Positions 1 to 5,340 of a stretch of 24,951 bases of DNA are shown here, one piece after another. The notes beneath the pieces were generated by a model. The model saw only the letters and a list, made by a program, of their open reading frames with translations. It was not told where the DNA came from and ran no database searches. Each line of letters starts with the position of its first letter. The first letter of the stretch is position 1. Made by a program: the position numbers and the translations under genes. The DNA is from a virus. Location of the stretch: IMG/VR virus record IMGVR_UViG_3300022929_000185, positions 1 through 24,951 of that record; one strand, 5' to 3'.

Positions 1-18
1 CCAAAGGGGAACTAAAAC

Positions 19-162
19 ATGTGGATTTATATTTACACACAGCACGGCAGACAACGTCACAATGAGGCTTATTTTGGGATCGATGCCGATTGGCAATCAC
101 ACATCGCAAACCTTGTGCTAGATGGTTTTGTTGTTCACGTCGAACAGATCGACACAATGTAA
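19..162 (+). CDS. Small hypothetical protein, 47 aa
   Basis: An open frame of 47 codons begins at an ATG preceded by a purine-rich AAAGGGGA ribosome-binding site (about 3-10) and ends at TAA. The product starts MWIYIYTQHG and is rich in aromatic and polar residues. It has no membrane segment or motif I recognise. It is the first of a run of very small plus-strand genes that fill the first 5.3 kb, the place where T7-like phages keep early host-takeover genes. The role is unknown. The start is supported by the ribosome-binding site; the gene call rests on that site and on the compact context. Confidence 0.55.
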   Translation: MWIYIYTQHGRQRHNEAYFGIDADWQSHIANLVLDGFVVHVEQIDTM

Positions 163-163
163 G

Positions 164-176
164 TGACGTAACGTCA
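164..176. promoter_or_regulatory. 13-bp palindrome, possible operator
   Basis: TGACGT-A-ACGTCA is a perfect 6-bp inverted repeat around one central base. It lies just after the stop of the first small gene and about 68 bp before the next start. No T-tract follows, so it is not an intrinsic terminator. Position and symmetry would suit a protein-binding site, but no regulator is identified and a chance palindrome is possible. Confidence 0.3.
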
Positions 177-243
177 TTAGTGACACCGCAGAAATTAGCC
201 CGTAGTGTCACACCATACACACACACCGAAAAGGAATAAGACA

Positions 244-483
244 ATGGCAACATACTATGGACACGCAAGCTGGGATCACTGGAATGTTTCCCTTTTTATC
301 AACAACACCGAAGACCTATATTTTTATGCTTTAGACAAGGTTCGGATGATTGGTGCGACAGAGGCAGCAAAAGAAATGATGCAACAAGAACTAAAAGGAA
401 AGAAAACACCTGACGGTGCAGCCTACACATTCAAGACAGTATACGCAGCAATCAAAGACATCGAGGACGTAGAACAATGCTAA
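244..483 (+). CDS. Small hypothetical protein, 79 aa
   Basis: I place the start at the ATG at 244 because AAGGA (231-235) stands 8 bases upstream; an in-frame GTG at 205 has no such site. The product, MATYYGHASWDHWN and onward, has an aromatic N-terminus followed by a charged helical part with several Ala, Lys and Glu residues. No known domain is recognised. Its stop overlaps the start of the next gene (ATG at 477, TAA at 481), so the two are probably translationally coupled. It belongs to the early small-gene cluster; function unknown. Confidence 0.65.
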   Translation: MATYYGHASWDHWNVSLFINNTEDLYFYALDKVRMIGATEAAKEMMQQELKGKKTPDGAAYTFKTVYAAIKDIEDVEQC

Positions 484-662
484 AAGATATTAACGTGAGA
501 TTCTTTGTTGATGCTTTGGATGACCTAGACGTGAACGAGGTGACACACCAAGAGTTTGTTGACAGGTACGCAGAAACACCACATGGACGTGTGGATGTAG
601 AGTTGCACAGTGTATACGCCAATGGTGTACGTCAACTGTGCATAACACTGAACGAGGACTGA
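477..662 (+). CDS. Small hypothetical protein, 61 aa
   Basis: The ATG overlaps the stop of the upstream gene, and GAGGA lies 8-12 bases before it, inside the upstream coding sequence. The product MLKDINVRFFVDALDDLD is acidic and seems to alternate beta strands and a helix. It has no motif I can name. Tight packing between two similar small genes supports it as real. Function unknown; probably an early phage protein. Confidence 0.6.
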   Translation: MLKDINVRFFVDALDDLDVNEVTHQEFVDRYAETPHGRVDVELHSVYANGVRQLCITLNED

Positions 663-666
663 GACC

Positions 667-888
667 ATGCAAGCACACGATTTCGAATATCAGTATGGCG
701 GTGATTGGATGGACGGGCAGTGGCACCTACTAGGTTCAAGCCTATACATCCAAGACACCTTGAAATACTTGGGCTATTACTCTGTGTATCGTGATGACAC
801 AGAAACAGATGAAACAATAACGGTACTAGCTGAGACATACACACTAGGCGAAGCAATGCAGATCGCAAGAAAGGAAGCACAACAATGA
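667..888 (+). CDS. Small hypothetical protein, 73 aa
   Basis: The frame begins four bases after the previous stop, with GAGGA about 8 bases upstream of the ATG. The product is acidic and aromatic, with MQAHDFEYQYGGDWMDGQWH at the N-terminus and an Ala/Lys/Glu helix at the C-terminus. No domain is recognised. Its stop forms an ATGA overlap with the next gene, typical of coupled phage genes. Function unknown. Confidence 0.6.
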   Translation: MQAHDFEYQYGGDWMDGQWHLLGSSLYIQDTLKYLGYYSVYRDDTETDETITVLAETYTLGEAMQIARKEAQQ

Positions 889-1184
889 CACACTACGACA
901 ACCCAGACCTGATGGACATCATGTACGAATTGAAAGCTTTGATGGCTAACATACAGACAGCCAAAGAGGATACAGAACGTGGCATAAACACATCGTATTG
1001 GTTCGATGATAACGACAGCTACAAGAAACGTTTTGAACATGCACTGAACTATCTGATGGATGCAGCACAAGACCTTGACCACATCCGAGACTTTACACGC
1101 CAGATAGTAGACATGGCTGACGGTATAGCAGAGGGTCAGACCTATGCAGACATAGCCAAGCAAGCAACACGGGCAAGAGGATAA
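885..1184 (+). CDS. Hypothetical helical protein, 99 aa
   Basis: The start overlaps the preceding stop (ATGA), and AAGGA sits 8 bases upstream. The product looks almost wholly alpha-helical and acidic, with heptad-like stretches in the central part (for example YELKALMANIQTAKED), so a small helical bundle or dimer is plausible. There is no signal peptide or membrane segment. A long opposite-strand frame over this region is a shadow. Function unknown. Confidence 0.65.
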   Translation: MTHYDNPDLMDIMYELKALMANIQTAKEDTERGINTSYWFDDNDSYKKRFEHALNYLMDAAQDLDHIRDFTRQIVDMADGIAEGQTYADIAKQATRARG

Positions 1185-1188
1185 GACA

Positions 1189-1395
1189 ATGACGATGAAC
1201 ACAATGTTAGCAATAGAGATCGTCGAAGGTGTGGTACCAGCAGACTACGACGAAGAAGTAGAAGCATGGCAGTACCTTATTGATACAGCCCTAGTGTGGA
1301 GTTTACAAGGGTGGTACGGGAGAACAGCAACACGCCTAGTAGAGGAAGGCATATGTAATGCACCTGAGTGGGCTAACAAGGAGGAGTTAGTATGA
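1189..1395 (+). CDS. Small conserved-looking phage protein, 68 aa
   Basis: AGGATAAGACA precedes the ATG at 1189 with good spacing; a second in-frame ATG at 1195 is possible. The core, EAWQYLIDTALVWSLQGWYG followed by a helix and a short Cys-containing end (EGICNAPEW), resembles a small uncharacterised protein that I recall from many tailed phages. No biochemical role is known to me. The stop overlaps the next start (ATGA). The family resemblance is from memory and unverified. Confidence 0.65.
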   Translation: MTMNTMLAIEIVEGVVPADYDEEVEAWQYLIDTALVWSLQGWYGRTATRLVEEGICNAPEWANKEELV

Positions 1396-1553
1396 CATAT
1401 ACAGTTTATGTAACTATCCATAACTCATATGAGGTTGAAGCTGATAGCAGGTATGAGGCTGAAACAAAAGTGAGAGAGATGGACGCAGAGCAAATACTAA
1501 ATGACAGTGACTTTAACGTAACGGAGATAGAACTGGAAAGAGTGGAACAATGA
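1392..1553 (+). CDS. Small hypothetical protein, 53 aa
   Basis: The ATG overlaps the upstream TGA (ATGA), and AAGGAGG (1379-1385) gives a strong ribosome-binding site. The product MTYTVYVTIHNSYEVEADS and onward reads as two beta strands, a helix (AETKVREMDAEQIL) and a final strand with alternating charged and hydrophobic residues. That pattern is common in very small phage proteins of unknown role. The frame is complete and fills the space before the methyltransferase-like gene. Confidence 0.65.
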   Translation: MTYTVYVTIHNSYEVEADSRYEAETKVREMDAEQILNDSDFNVTEIELERVEQ

Positions 1554-1569
1554 AGAAGGAGACAACACA

Positions 1570-2301
1570 ATGACTAAAGGTATCGTACTATCCCTGTATG
1601 ATTACACAGGTGAAGCACTAAAGCCGTGGGCAGAGGCAGGTTATACCTGCTACGCCTTTGACATCCAACACTCAAAAGACAACTTAAACACAGACACATT
1701 TGAAGGTAGTGAAGGTTCTATCCGATATGCACACGCAGACTTACACAACAAAGATGTGTTGGCTTCAATCTACGGCACCTTTGCAGGACGTAACGTAGTA
1801 TTTGGTATGGCATTCCCAGTGTGTACAGACATGGCTGTATCAGGTGCTGCACACTTCAAGAAGAAAGCAGAACGTGACCCAGAGTTTCAGATCAAGGCAA
1901 GTAACTATGCCAAGTGGTGTGCTGAACTGTTCGACAACCTCGGTGTGCCATACTTTGTGGAGAACCCAGTGTCTGTGTTGTCTACTCTGTGGCGCAAGCC
2001 TGACCACAGTTTCCATCCATTCGAGTATGGTGGTTACATCCCAGAGGATGATGCAGAACATCCGAAGTGGCCTGAGTATATACCACCGAGGGATGCCTAC
2101 AAGAAAAAGACATGCCTCTGGACAGGTGGTGACTTCAAGATGCCACAACAAAATTCAGTTGATTGCTCTGAATATTATGGCAATGGGTACAGCAAACCAA
2201 TGATGAAGCTTGGCGGTAAGTCTATGCGTACCAAGAACATCAGATCAGCAACGCCAAGAGGATTTGCGAAGGCAGTCTTTGAAGCAAACAAACTAACCTA
2301 A
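1570..2301 (+). CDS. Cytosine-5 DNA methyltransferase-like protein, 243 aa
   Basis: The order of motifs resembles C5 cytosine methyltransferases: an N-terminal SLYDYTG (8-14) in place of the usual FSGxG SAM loop; FDIQ (30-33) where the acidic SAM-ribose ligand sits; FPVC (82-85) matching the catalytic PC loop; and VENP (130-133) matching the ENV motif. A C-terminal block (RKPDHSFHPFEYGGYIP, then KKTCLWTG) is shared, as I recall, by a phage-borne family usually annotated as DNA methyltransferases. The first Pro of the PPC loop is Val here, and no separate target-recognition domain is evident at 243 residues. AAGGAGA lies 7 bases before the ATG. It could protect phage DNA from host restriction, or be a related enzyme or a non-catalytic relative. 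The specificity cannot be read from sequence. Confidence 0.6.
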   Translation: MTKGIVLSLYDYTGEALKPWAEAGYTCYAFDIQHSKDNLNTDTFEGSEGSIRYAHADLHNKDVLASIYGTFAGRNVVFGMAFPVCTDMAVSGAAHFKKKAERDPEFQIKASNYAKWCAELFDNLGVPYFVENPVSVLSTLWRKPDHSFHPFEYGGYIPEDDAEHPKWPEYIPPRDAYKKKTCLWTGGDFKMPQQNSVDCSEYYGNGYSKPMMKLGGKSMRTKNIRSATPRGFAKAVFEANKLT

Positions 2302-2322
2302 CATACACAGAGAGATGCAGAG

Positions 2323-2556
2323 ATGACCCTTAGAGAACTAGAACCACAAGATATGCACCTGACCTACGGCAATCCTGTTTCGTGGCTGGAGACCATCTGG
2401 CTAGCTCTGGATGAACACAGAGAAATGCACAACGATGATGAACGGTGGGATGACATATGTTCAGCCATGACTTGGATAGCTGAGTCAATGGGAATAGAGT
2501 ACGACGAATACGGTGACCTAGTGAAAACACGGGAAGCTGTAGACCAAGACACCTAA
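2323..2556 (+). CDS. Hypothetical acidic protein, 77 aa
   Basis: An acidic, Trp-rich and mostly helical product (MTLRELEPQDMHL, then WLETIWLALDEHREMHNDDE) follows the methyltransferase-like gene by 21 bases. The ribosome-binding site is weak (AGAGA or GAG stretches), so the exact start is less certain than for its neighbours. No domain is recognised. It is the last gene before a possible promoter/leader region at 2563-2592. Function unknown. Confidence 0.55.
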   Translation: MTLRELEPQDMHLTYGNPVSWLETIWLALDEHREMHNDDERWDDICSAMTWIAESMGIEYDEYGDLVKTREAVDQDT

Positions 2557-2562
2557 TTGGTG

Positions 2563-2592
2563 TATACTTGAACCCTAAACTAAAAGCCTAGA
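2563..2592 (+). promoter_or_regulatory. Candidate promoter -10 and repeated leader motif
   Basis: TATACT (2563-2568) resembles a sigma70 -10 box, but the -35 region is poor. It is followed at 2577-2592 by AAACTAAAAGCCTAGA. A near copy (14 of 16 bases identical) lies at 8926-8941, also in an intergenic leader before an AAAGG ribosome-binding site. The recurrence suggests a transcription-start or leader element rather than coding sequence. It is untested. Confidence 0.35.
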
Positions 2593-2607
2593 TGGAAAGG
2601 AAAACAC

Positions 2608-2892
2608 ATGGCCTTACAAGTAGTATCAAACGAGTACCAACCAACAGCAATGCCACTGACACAGCAGTTGCCCTGTCTTGTACGCAACCGATTGACAGGT
2701 GACATTCTGTTAGCACGAAAGTCTTATGCTGTAGCTGGCGTACAAGAACGTAACATCTCTCTGGTTGTACTGCAACCATCTGGTAACTCTGACCTAGACA
2801 TAGGACAACAGGTATCCCAGAAGGAATCAGACTTTGAGAACAGTTACTTGCTGCACGAAGCTGATGTAACTTTACGCAACGAAACAGTCTGA
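2608..2892 (+). CDS. Hypothetical protein, 94 aa
   Basis: AAAGGAAAAC before the ATG gives a good ribosome-binding site. The product looks beta-rich: strands such as LPCLVRNRLTGDILLARKSY and NISLVVLQPS are followed by an acidic C-terminal tail. There is no signal peptide or membrane helix. It is the first gene after a leader with a candidate promoter, so it may head its own transcript. I do not recognise the family. Confidence 0.6.
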   Translation: MALQVVSNEYQPTAMPLTQQLPCLVRNRLTGDILLARKSYAVAGVQERNISLVVLQPSGNSDLDIGQQVSQKESDFENSYLLHEADVTLRNETV

Positions 2893-2906
2893 TAGTACAA
2901 CTATAG

Positions 2907-2981
2907 ATGGACTGGTTGTTTGTGATAGCAGTGGGTGTGAACGTACTATACTATGTGATATTATTGTCACACTCTAAATAA
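2907..2981 (+). CDS. Predicted single-pass membrane peptide, 24 aa
   Basis: A 24-codon frame, ATG to TAA, begins 14 bases after the preceding gene. Its product MDWLFVIAVGVNVLYYVILL and a short polar end is nearly all one hydrophobic helix, long enough to cross a membrane, with Lys at the C-terminus. Such tiny membrane peptides occur in phage early regions. The ribosome-binding site is weak, so this is a candidate only; a chance frame cannot be excluded. Confidence 0.35.
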   Translation: MDWLFVIAVGVNVLYYVILLSHSK

Positions 2982-2990
2982 AAAAGAAAT

Positions 2991-3136
2991 AGAAGGGTCT
3001 TGAAAGGTAAACTACAAAAGCCATCTAATAGTAATACTACTAGTAAGTTCTATTAGAAATAACTTATGTTTCTTTATCTCTTATAAAGATAATATAATAT
3101 AAGTATATACTATTAGTATTACCTTAAGACCCTTCT
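2991..3136. repeat. AT-rich nested inverted repeat, possible origin or structured RNA
   Basis: The outer arms are AGAAGGGTCTTGAAAGGTAA (2991-3010) and TTACCTTAAGACCCTTCT (3119-3136), complementary except for a 2-base bulge. An inner pair follows, CTAATAGTAATAC (3025-3037) with GTATATACTATTAG (3103-3116), which has one bulged base. Within the loop lie AAGTT/AACTT (3045-3049/3061-3065) and TTATCT/AGATAA (3074-3079/3087-3092). The core 3024-3120 is about 82% A+T by my count, in a genome that otherwise looks roughly 45% G+C. No gene covers it. It could be a replication origin, a cruciform, or a long folded RNA. Confidence 0.6.
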
Positions 3137-3164
3137 TGTAGTTCAAACTAAAGGTATGGATAAG

Positions 3165-3386
3165 ATGACCAAAGAAGATAAGGAACCAAAAGAATATGAC
3201 TCCATTGGTCATTTCTTACAGGAAAACAACAACCCAGAAAGTATGTCGTACATCATTGAGATGTTGTTAGAACGTGTCGTTGATATGCAGGAGTTCATGC
3301 TTGAGAATGGATTATCAGAGGAAGATTACTTTGAATGGAAAGAGAAGAACGACAACCTAAACCAATTCAAGAACTACTTGATGTAG
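3165..3386 (+). CDS. Hypothetical acidic helical protein, 73 aa
   Basis: Two in-frame ATGs exist. The one at 3156 stands one base from the AAAGG site (3150-3154), too close for use. The one at 3165 has 10 bases of spacing, so I prefer it (MTKEDKEPKEYDS). The product is strongly charged and mostly helical (MSYIIEMLLERVVDMQEFML, then EEDYFEWKEKNDNL), with no known motif. It is the first gene downstream of the nested inverted repeat. Function unknown. Confidence 0.6.
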   Translation: MTKEDKEPKEYDSIGHFLQENNNPESMSYIIEMLLERVVDMQEFMLENGLSEEDYFEWKEKNDNLNQFKNYLM

Positions 3387-3431
3387 TTTATGAACACGAC
3401 GATGTCACACACTGGATAGGAAAGTTAGACC

Positions 3432-3608
3432 ATGCAGACAGCAGCAAAGAAAGTAGAAAGCCTACACACTCTGATCGTTCAGACAACAAAGAAGATTGAT
3501 GACTTGGAGTGGGACGGTAAGCTACAGCAAGCAGACAAACTGCGGGTACACCTTGACGAATACCTAGACTTGTTCGATAAAGGTGAGGTATACTACCCAC
3601 TGTTCTAA
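3432..3608 (+). CDS. Small hypothetical protein, 58 aa
   Basis: The ATG at 3432 has AGGAAAG about 9-13 bases upstream, and the frame is complete to TAA at 3606. The product reads as two charged helices (MQTAAKKVESLHTLIVQTTK and WDGKLQQADKLRVHLDEYLD) and ends GEVYYPLF. This small two-helix form is common in phage accessory genes. No specific family is recognised. Confidence 0.55.
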   Translation: MQTAAKKVESLHTLIVQTTKKIDDLEWDGKLQQADKLRVHLDEYLDLFDKGEVYYPLF

Positions 3609-3633
3609 CTAAGATAAGAAAGGAACACACACG

Positions 3634-3888
3634 ATGTATTTGGATATGGTTAATGTAGCTCTGCTTGGATTTGGTGGTCTGACAGCATACCTTTTGTACC
3701 TCAACTACAGCTACGACAAAGAGCTTGAGAGAGTAGACGACAACATGCAACGCATTGCTGATGCCCTCAATGATCTTATCAATAAGCACAACGCCGCATC
3801 ATCTCGTATGGAATCTATGCTTGAGGTGATGATGGAGGAACTGGACAGATTAGAAGAGGAAGAACCCCAGGATGGAAAAGATAAGTAA
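3634..3888 (+). CDS. Membrane-anchored coiled-coil protein, 84 aa
   Basis: A hydrophobic segment at about residues 4-24 (MVNVALLGFGGLTAYLLYL) is followed by a long charged helix with heptad-like spacing (ELERVDDNMQRIADALNDLI onward) and a highly acidic end. One N-terminal membrane helix with a long coiled coil is the shape of an inner-membrane spanin (Rz type), and also of many unrelated phage membrane proteins. There is no partner outer spanin or lysis gene beside it, so I do not assign lysis. AAGGAAC precedes the start. The 3' end overlaps the next gene by 17 bases. Confidence 0.6.
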   Translation: MYLDMVNVALLGFGGLTAYLLYLNYSYDKELERVDDNMQRIADALNDLINKHNAASSRMESMLEVMMEELDRLEEEEPQDGKDK

Positions 3889-4093
3889 GTACATCAACAG
3901 AGTTCTGACAGCACTGTCTGTACTGCTCAACGTCCTGTTAGGTGGAGACAACAACCAAACCTTTAGTGCTAGGAATTGGCACTGGAAAAAGAATAACAAA
4001 CCCCACATCGTCTGGCTAATAGACTGGATCTTAAGTGACGATCACTGTATGGAGTGCTGGGTGTACTGGAAAGTAAGGAAGAAATGGAAATGA
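3872..4093 (+). CDS. Small conserved-looking phage protein, 73 aa
   Basis: It overlaps the preceding gene by 17 bases and ends in an ATGA overlap with thyX. After a short amphipathic N-terminus comes LTALSVLLNVLLGGDNNQTF, then SARNWHWKKNNKPHIVWLID and a Cys-Trp-rich, basic end (DHCMECWVYWKVRKKWK). The LNVLLGG-xNQTFSAR core followed by a D-HC-x-W segment recalls a small protein seen in many tailed phages, to my memory, with no assigned role. A membrane association is possible from the hydrophobic N-terminal helix. Confidence 0.6.
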   Translation: MEKISKYINRVLTALSVLLNVLLGGDNNQTFSARNWHWKKNNKPHIVWLIDWILSDDHCMECWVYWKVRKKWK

Positions 4094-4764
4094 TTGAAGC
4101 AACATACATTGACCACATGGGATCTGACCTGTCAGTGGTAAACGCAGCACGGGTGTCTTTTGGTAAGAAGAGCACCTTTGAGGGTAGAGTAGGCGGTCCT
4201 AACGTCTTAGCTGATCGGGATGCCAAGCTGATTAAGTACCTAGCCAAGCACAAGCACACCAGCCCATTCGGTCATGCCTTTGCATCTTTCCACGTCAAAG
4301 CACCAATCTTTATAGCACGGCAGTTGGTCAAGCATAAGTTCCTGCGTTGGAACGAGATCAGTCGTCGTTACGTTGATGATGAACCTGAGTTCTATGTGCC
4401 TGACCAGTGGCGTGGGCGCAGTGCTGACAAGAAGCAGGGGAGTTATGGTGTAGTTGAGTTAGAAGAGTTCACACTAAAGTCAGGACACTATCCATACGAC
4501 ACACCCGAAGAATTAGGACTAGAGGTGTACAAGAAACTGCTTGAGCAAGGTGTAGCCCCAGAGCAAGCACGGATGGTACTACCACAATCAACCATGACTG
4601 AGTGGTACTGGTCTGGATCACTAGATGCCTTTGCTGCTATGTGCCAGCTACGGTGCAAGCCTGACACGCAGCTAGAGACACGACTGGTGGCTGAACAGAT
4701 TGATGATAAGATGATTGAGTTATTCCCTGTATCGTGGGAAGCACTGAGATCATACGAGGAATAA
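4090..4764 (+). CDS. thyX: Flavin-dependent thymidylate synthase ThyX, 224 aa
   Basis: ThyX makes dTMP from dUMP using methylene-tetrahydrofolate and FAD/NADPH. Supporting features are the N-terminal VVNAARVSFGKKS, the HTSPFGH block (56-62) typical of the folate/flavin region, and KHKFLRWNEIS (81-91) followed by RRY. That segment occupies the ThyX signature RHR-x7-S but has Lys at both Arg positions. The length, 224 residues, suits the family. Start choice: ATG 4090 overlaps the upstream stop (ATGA) and gives MIEATYID; ATG 4084 and an upstream in-frame ATG at 4054 are alternatives. With MazG and RNR downstream it would supply dTMP for phage DNA. Confidence 0.93.
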   Translation: MIEATYIDHMGSDLSVVNAARVSFGKKSTFEGRVGGPNVLADRDAKLIKYLAKHKHTSPFGHAFASFHVKAPIFIARQLVKHKFLRWNEISRRYVDDEPEFYVPDQWRGRSADKKQGSYGVVELEEFTLKSGHYPYDTPEELGLEVYKKLLEQGVAPEQARMVLPQSTMTEWYWSGSLDAFAAMCQLRCKPDTQLETRLVAEQIDDKMIELFPVSWEALRSYEE

Positions 4765-4769
4765 AAGAA

Positions 4770-4955
4770 ATGAAATACGCAGTTATGTTTGAGATAGAGC
4801 ATGGACAATGGGAGTACATGCGAGAGAACACAGCAGTTTTTGACAACAACACACCAGTGAAAGTGTTTGACCTGTTAGCCGCAGCACAGGCAGCAGCAGA
4901 CACATGGAACACAGGCCGAGTAGTGGAGTGGCACGATGGCAAAGAAGGAACCTAA
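4770..4955 (+). CDS. Small hypothetical protein, 61 aa
   Basis: GAGGA (4756-4760) lies 9 bases before the ATG at 4770, so this start is chosen over an upstream in-frame candidate inside thyX. The product is MKYAVMFEIEHGQWEYMREN, then a short Ala-rich helix (LLAAAQAAADTWN) and an acidic end. It looks like a small alpha/beta protein of unknown family. It overlaps the next gene by 20 bases. Confidence 0.6.
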   Translation: MKYAVMFEIEHGQWEYMRENTAVFDNNTPVKVFDLLAAAQAAADTWNTGRVVEWHDGKEGT

Positions 4956-5082
4956 AGAGTGGCACGTAGATCGTGCTAAACATATCCGTGAGATGACTAA
5001 AGAAGAACGTCAACGTGCTAAGGAACGTGAGAAAGCAAATCAGGATGACTGGGATGATTGGCACGAGGGAGACATAGACTGA
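4936..5082 (+). CDS. Small charged protein, 48 aa
   Basis: A complete 48-codon frame starts inside the previous gene and shares one base (TGATG) with the next start. The product is very charged: a basic helical part (MAKKEPKEWHVDRAKHIREM, then KEERQRAKEREK) ends in an acidic Asp/Trp tail (DDWDDWHEGDID). It could bind nucleic acid or protein through its basic helix, but no motif supports a specific role. Confidence 0.5.
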   Translation: MAKKEPKEWHVDRAKHIREMTKEERQRAKEREKANQDDWDDWHEGDID

Positions 5083-5321
5083 TGTTTACTGTAGAGTTTG
5101 AGAGTGACGCAACTGTTGTCACTACCCTAGATGAAAGTGATAAGTTCGAAGACGTTGAGGTTATCATGGGTGACGACATGTCAGTCTACATGCGTCAGTA
5201 CGAGGAAGCACTAGGGGAGTACCAGATGATATACATGTCCTACCAACAGTTCCTTGACATCGTATCATCTCTTGAGGTATCGTCTGGATTGTTCAAGATA
5301 GAGATACAGAACAACCCTTAA
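5082..5321 (+). CDS. Small hypothetical acidic protein, 79 aa
   Basis: The ATG shares a base with the previous TGA, and GAGGGAG about 12 bases upstream serves as ribosome-binding site, which makes an upstream TTG start unnecessary. The product (MFTVEFESDATVVTTLDES onward) is acidic, with beta strands at the start and a Tyr/Met-rich helix in the middle. It is the last small gene before the replication operon. Function unknown. Confidence 0.6.
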   Translation: MFTVEFESDATVVTTLDESDKFEDVEVIMGDDMSVYMRQYEEALGEYQMIYMSYQQFLDIVSSLEVSSGLFKIEIQNNP

Positions 5322-5340
5322 CACACAAGGAGATAAGCAC

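Noticed and set aside
777-1202. A 141-residue minus-strand frame rich in Cys and Val over the early genes
   Set aside because: It lies antisense to several well-placed small genes with ribosome-binding sites and shows no domain. Its composition is that of a reverse complement of coding DNA.
3634-3888. Inner-membrane spanin
   Set aside because: The shape fits (one membrane helix and a coiled coil), but there is no outer spanin, holin or endolysin next to it, so lysis is not assigned.
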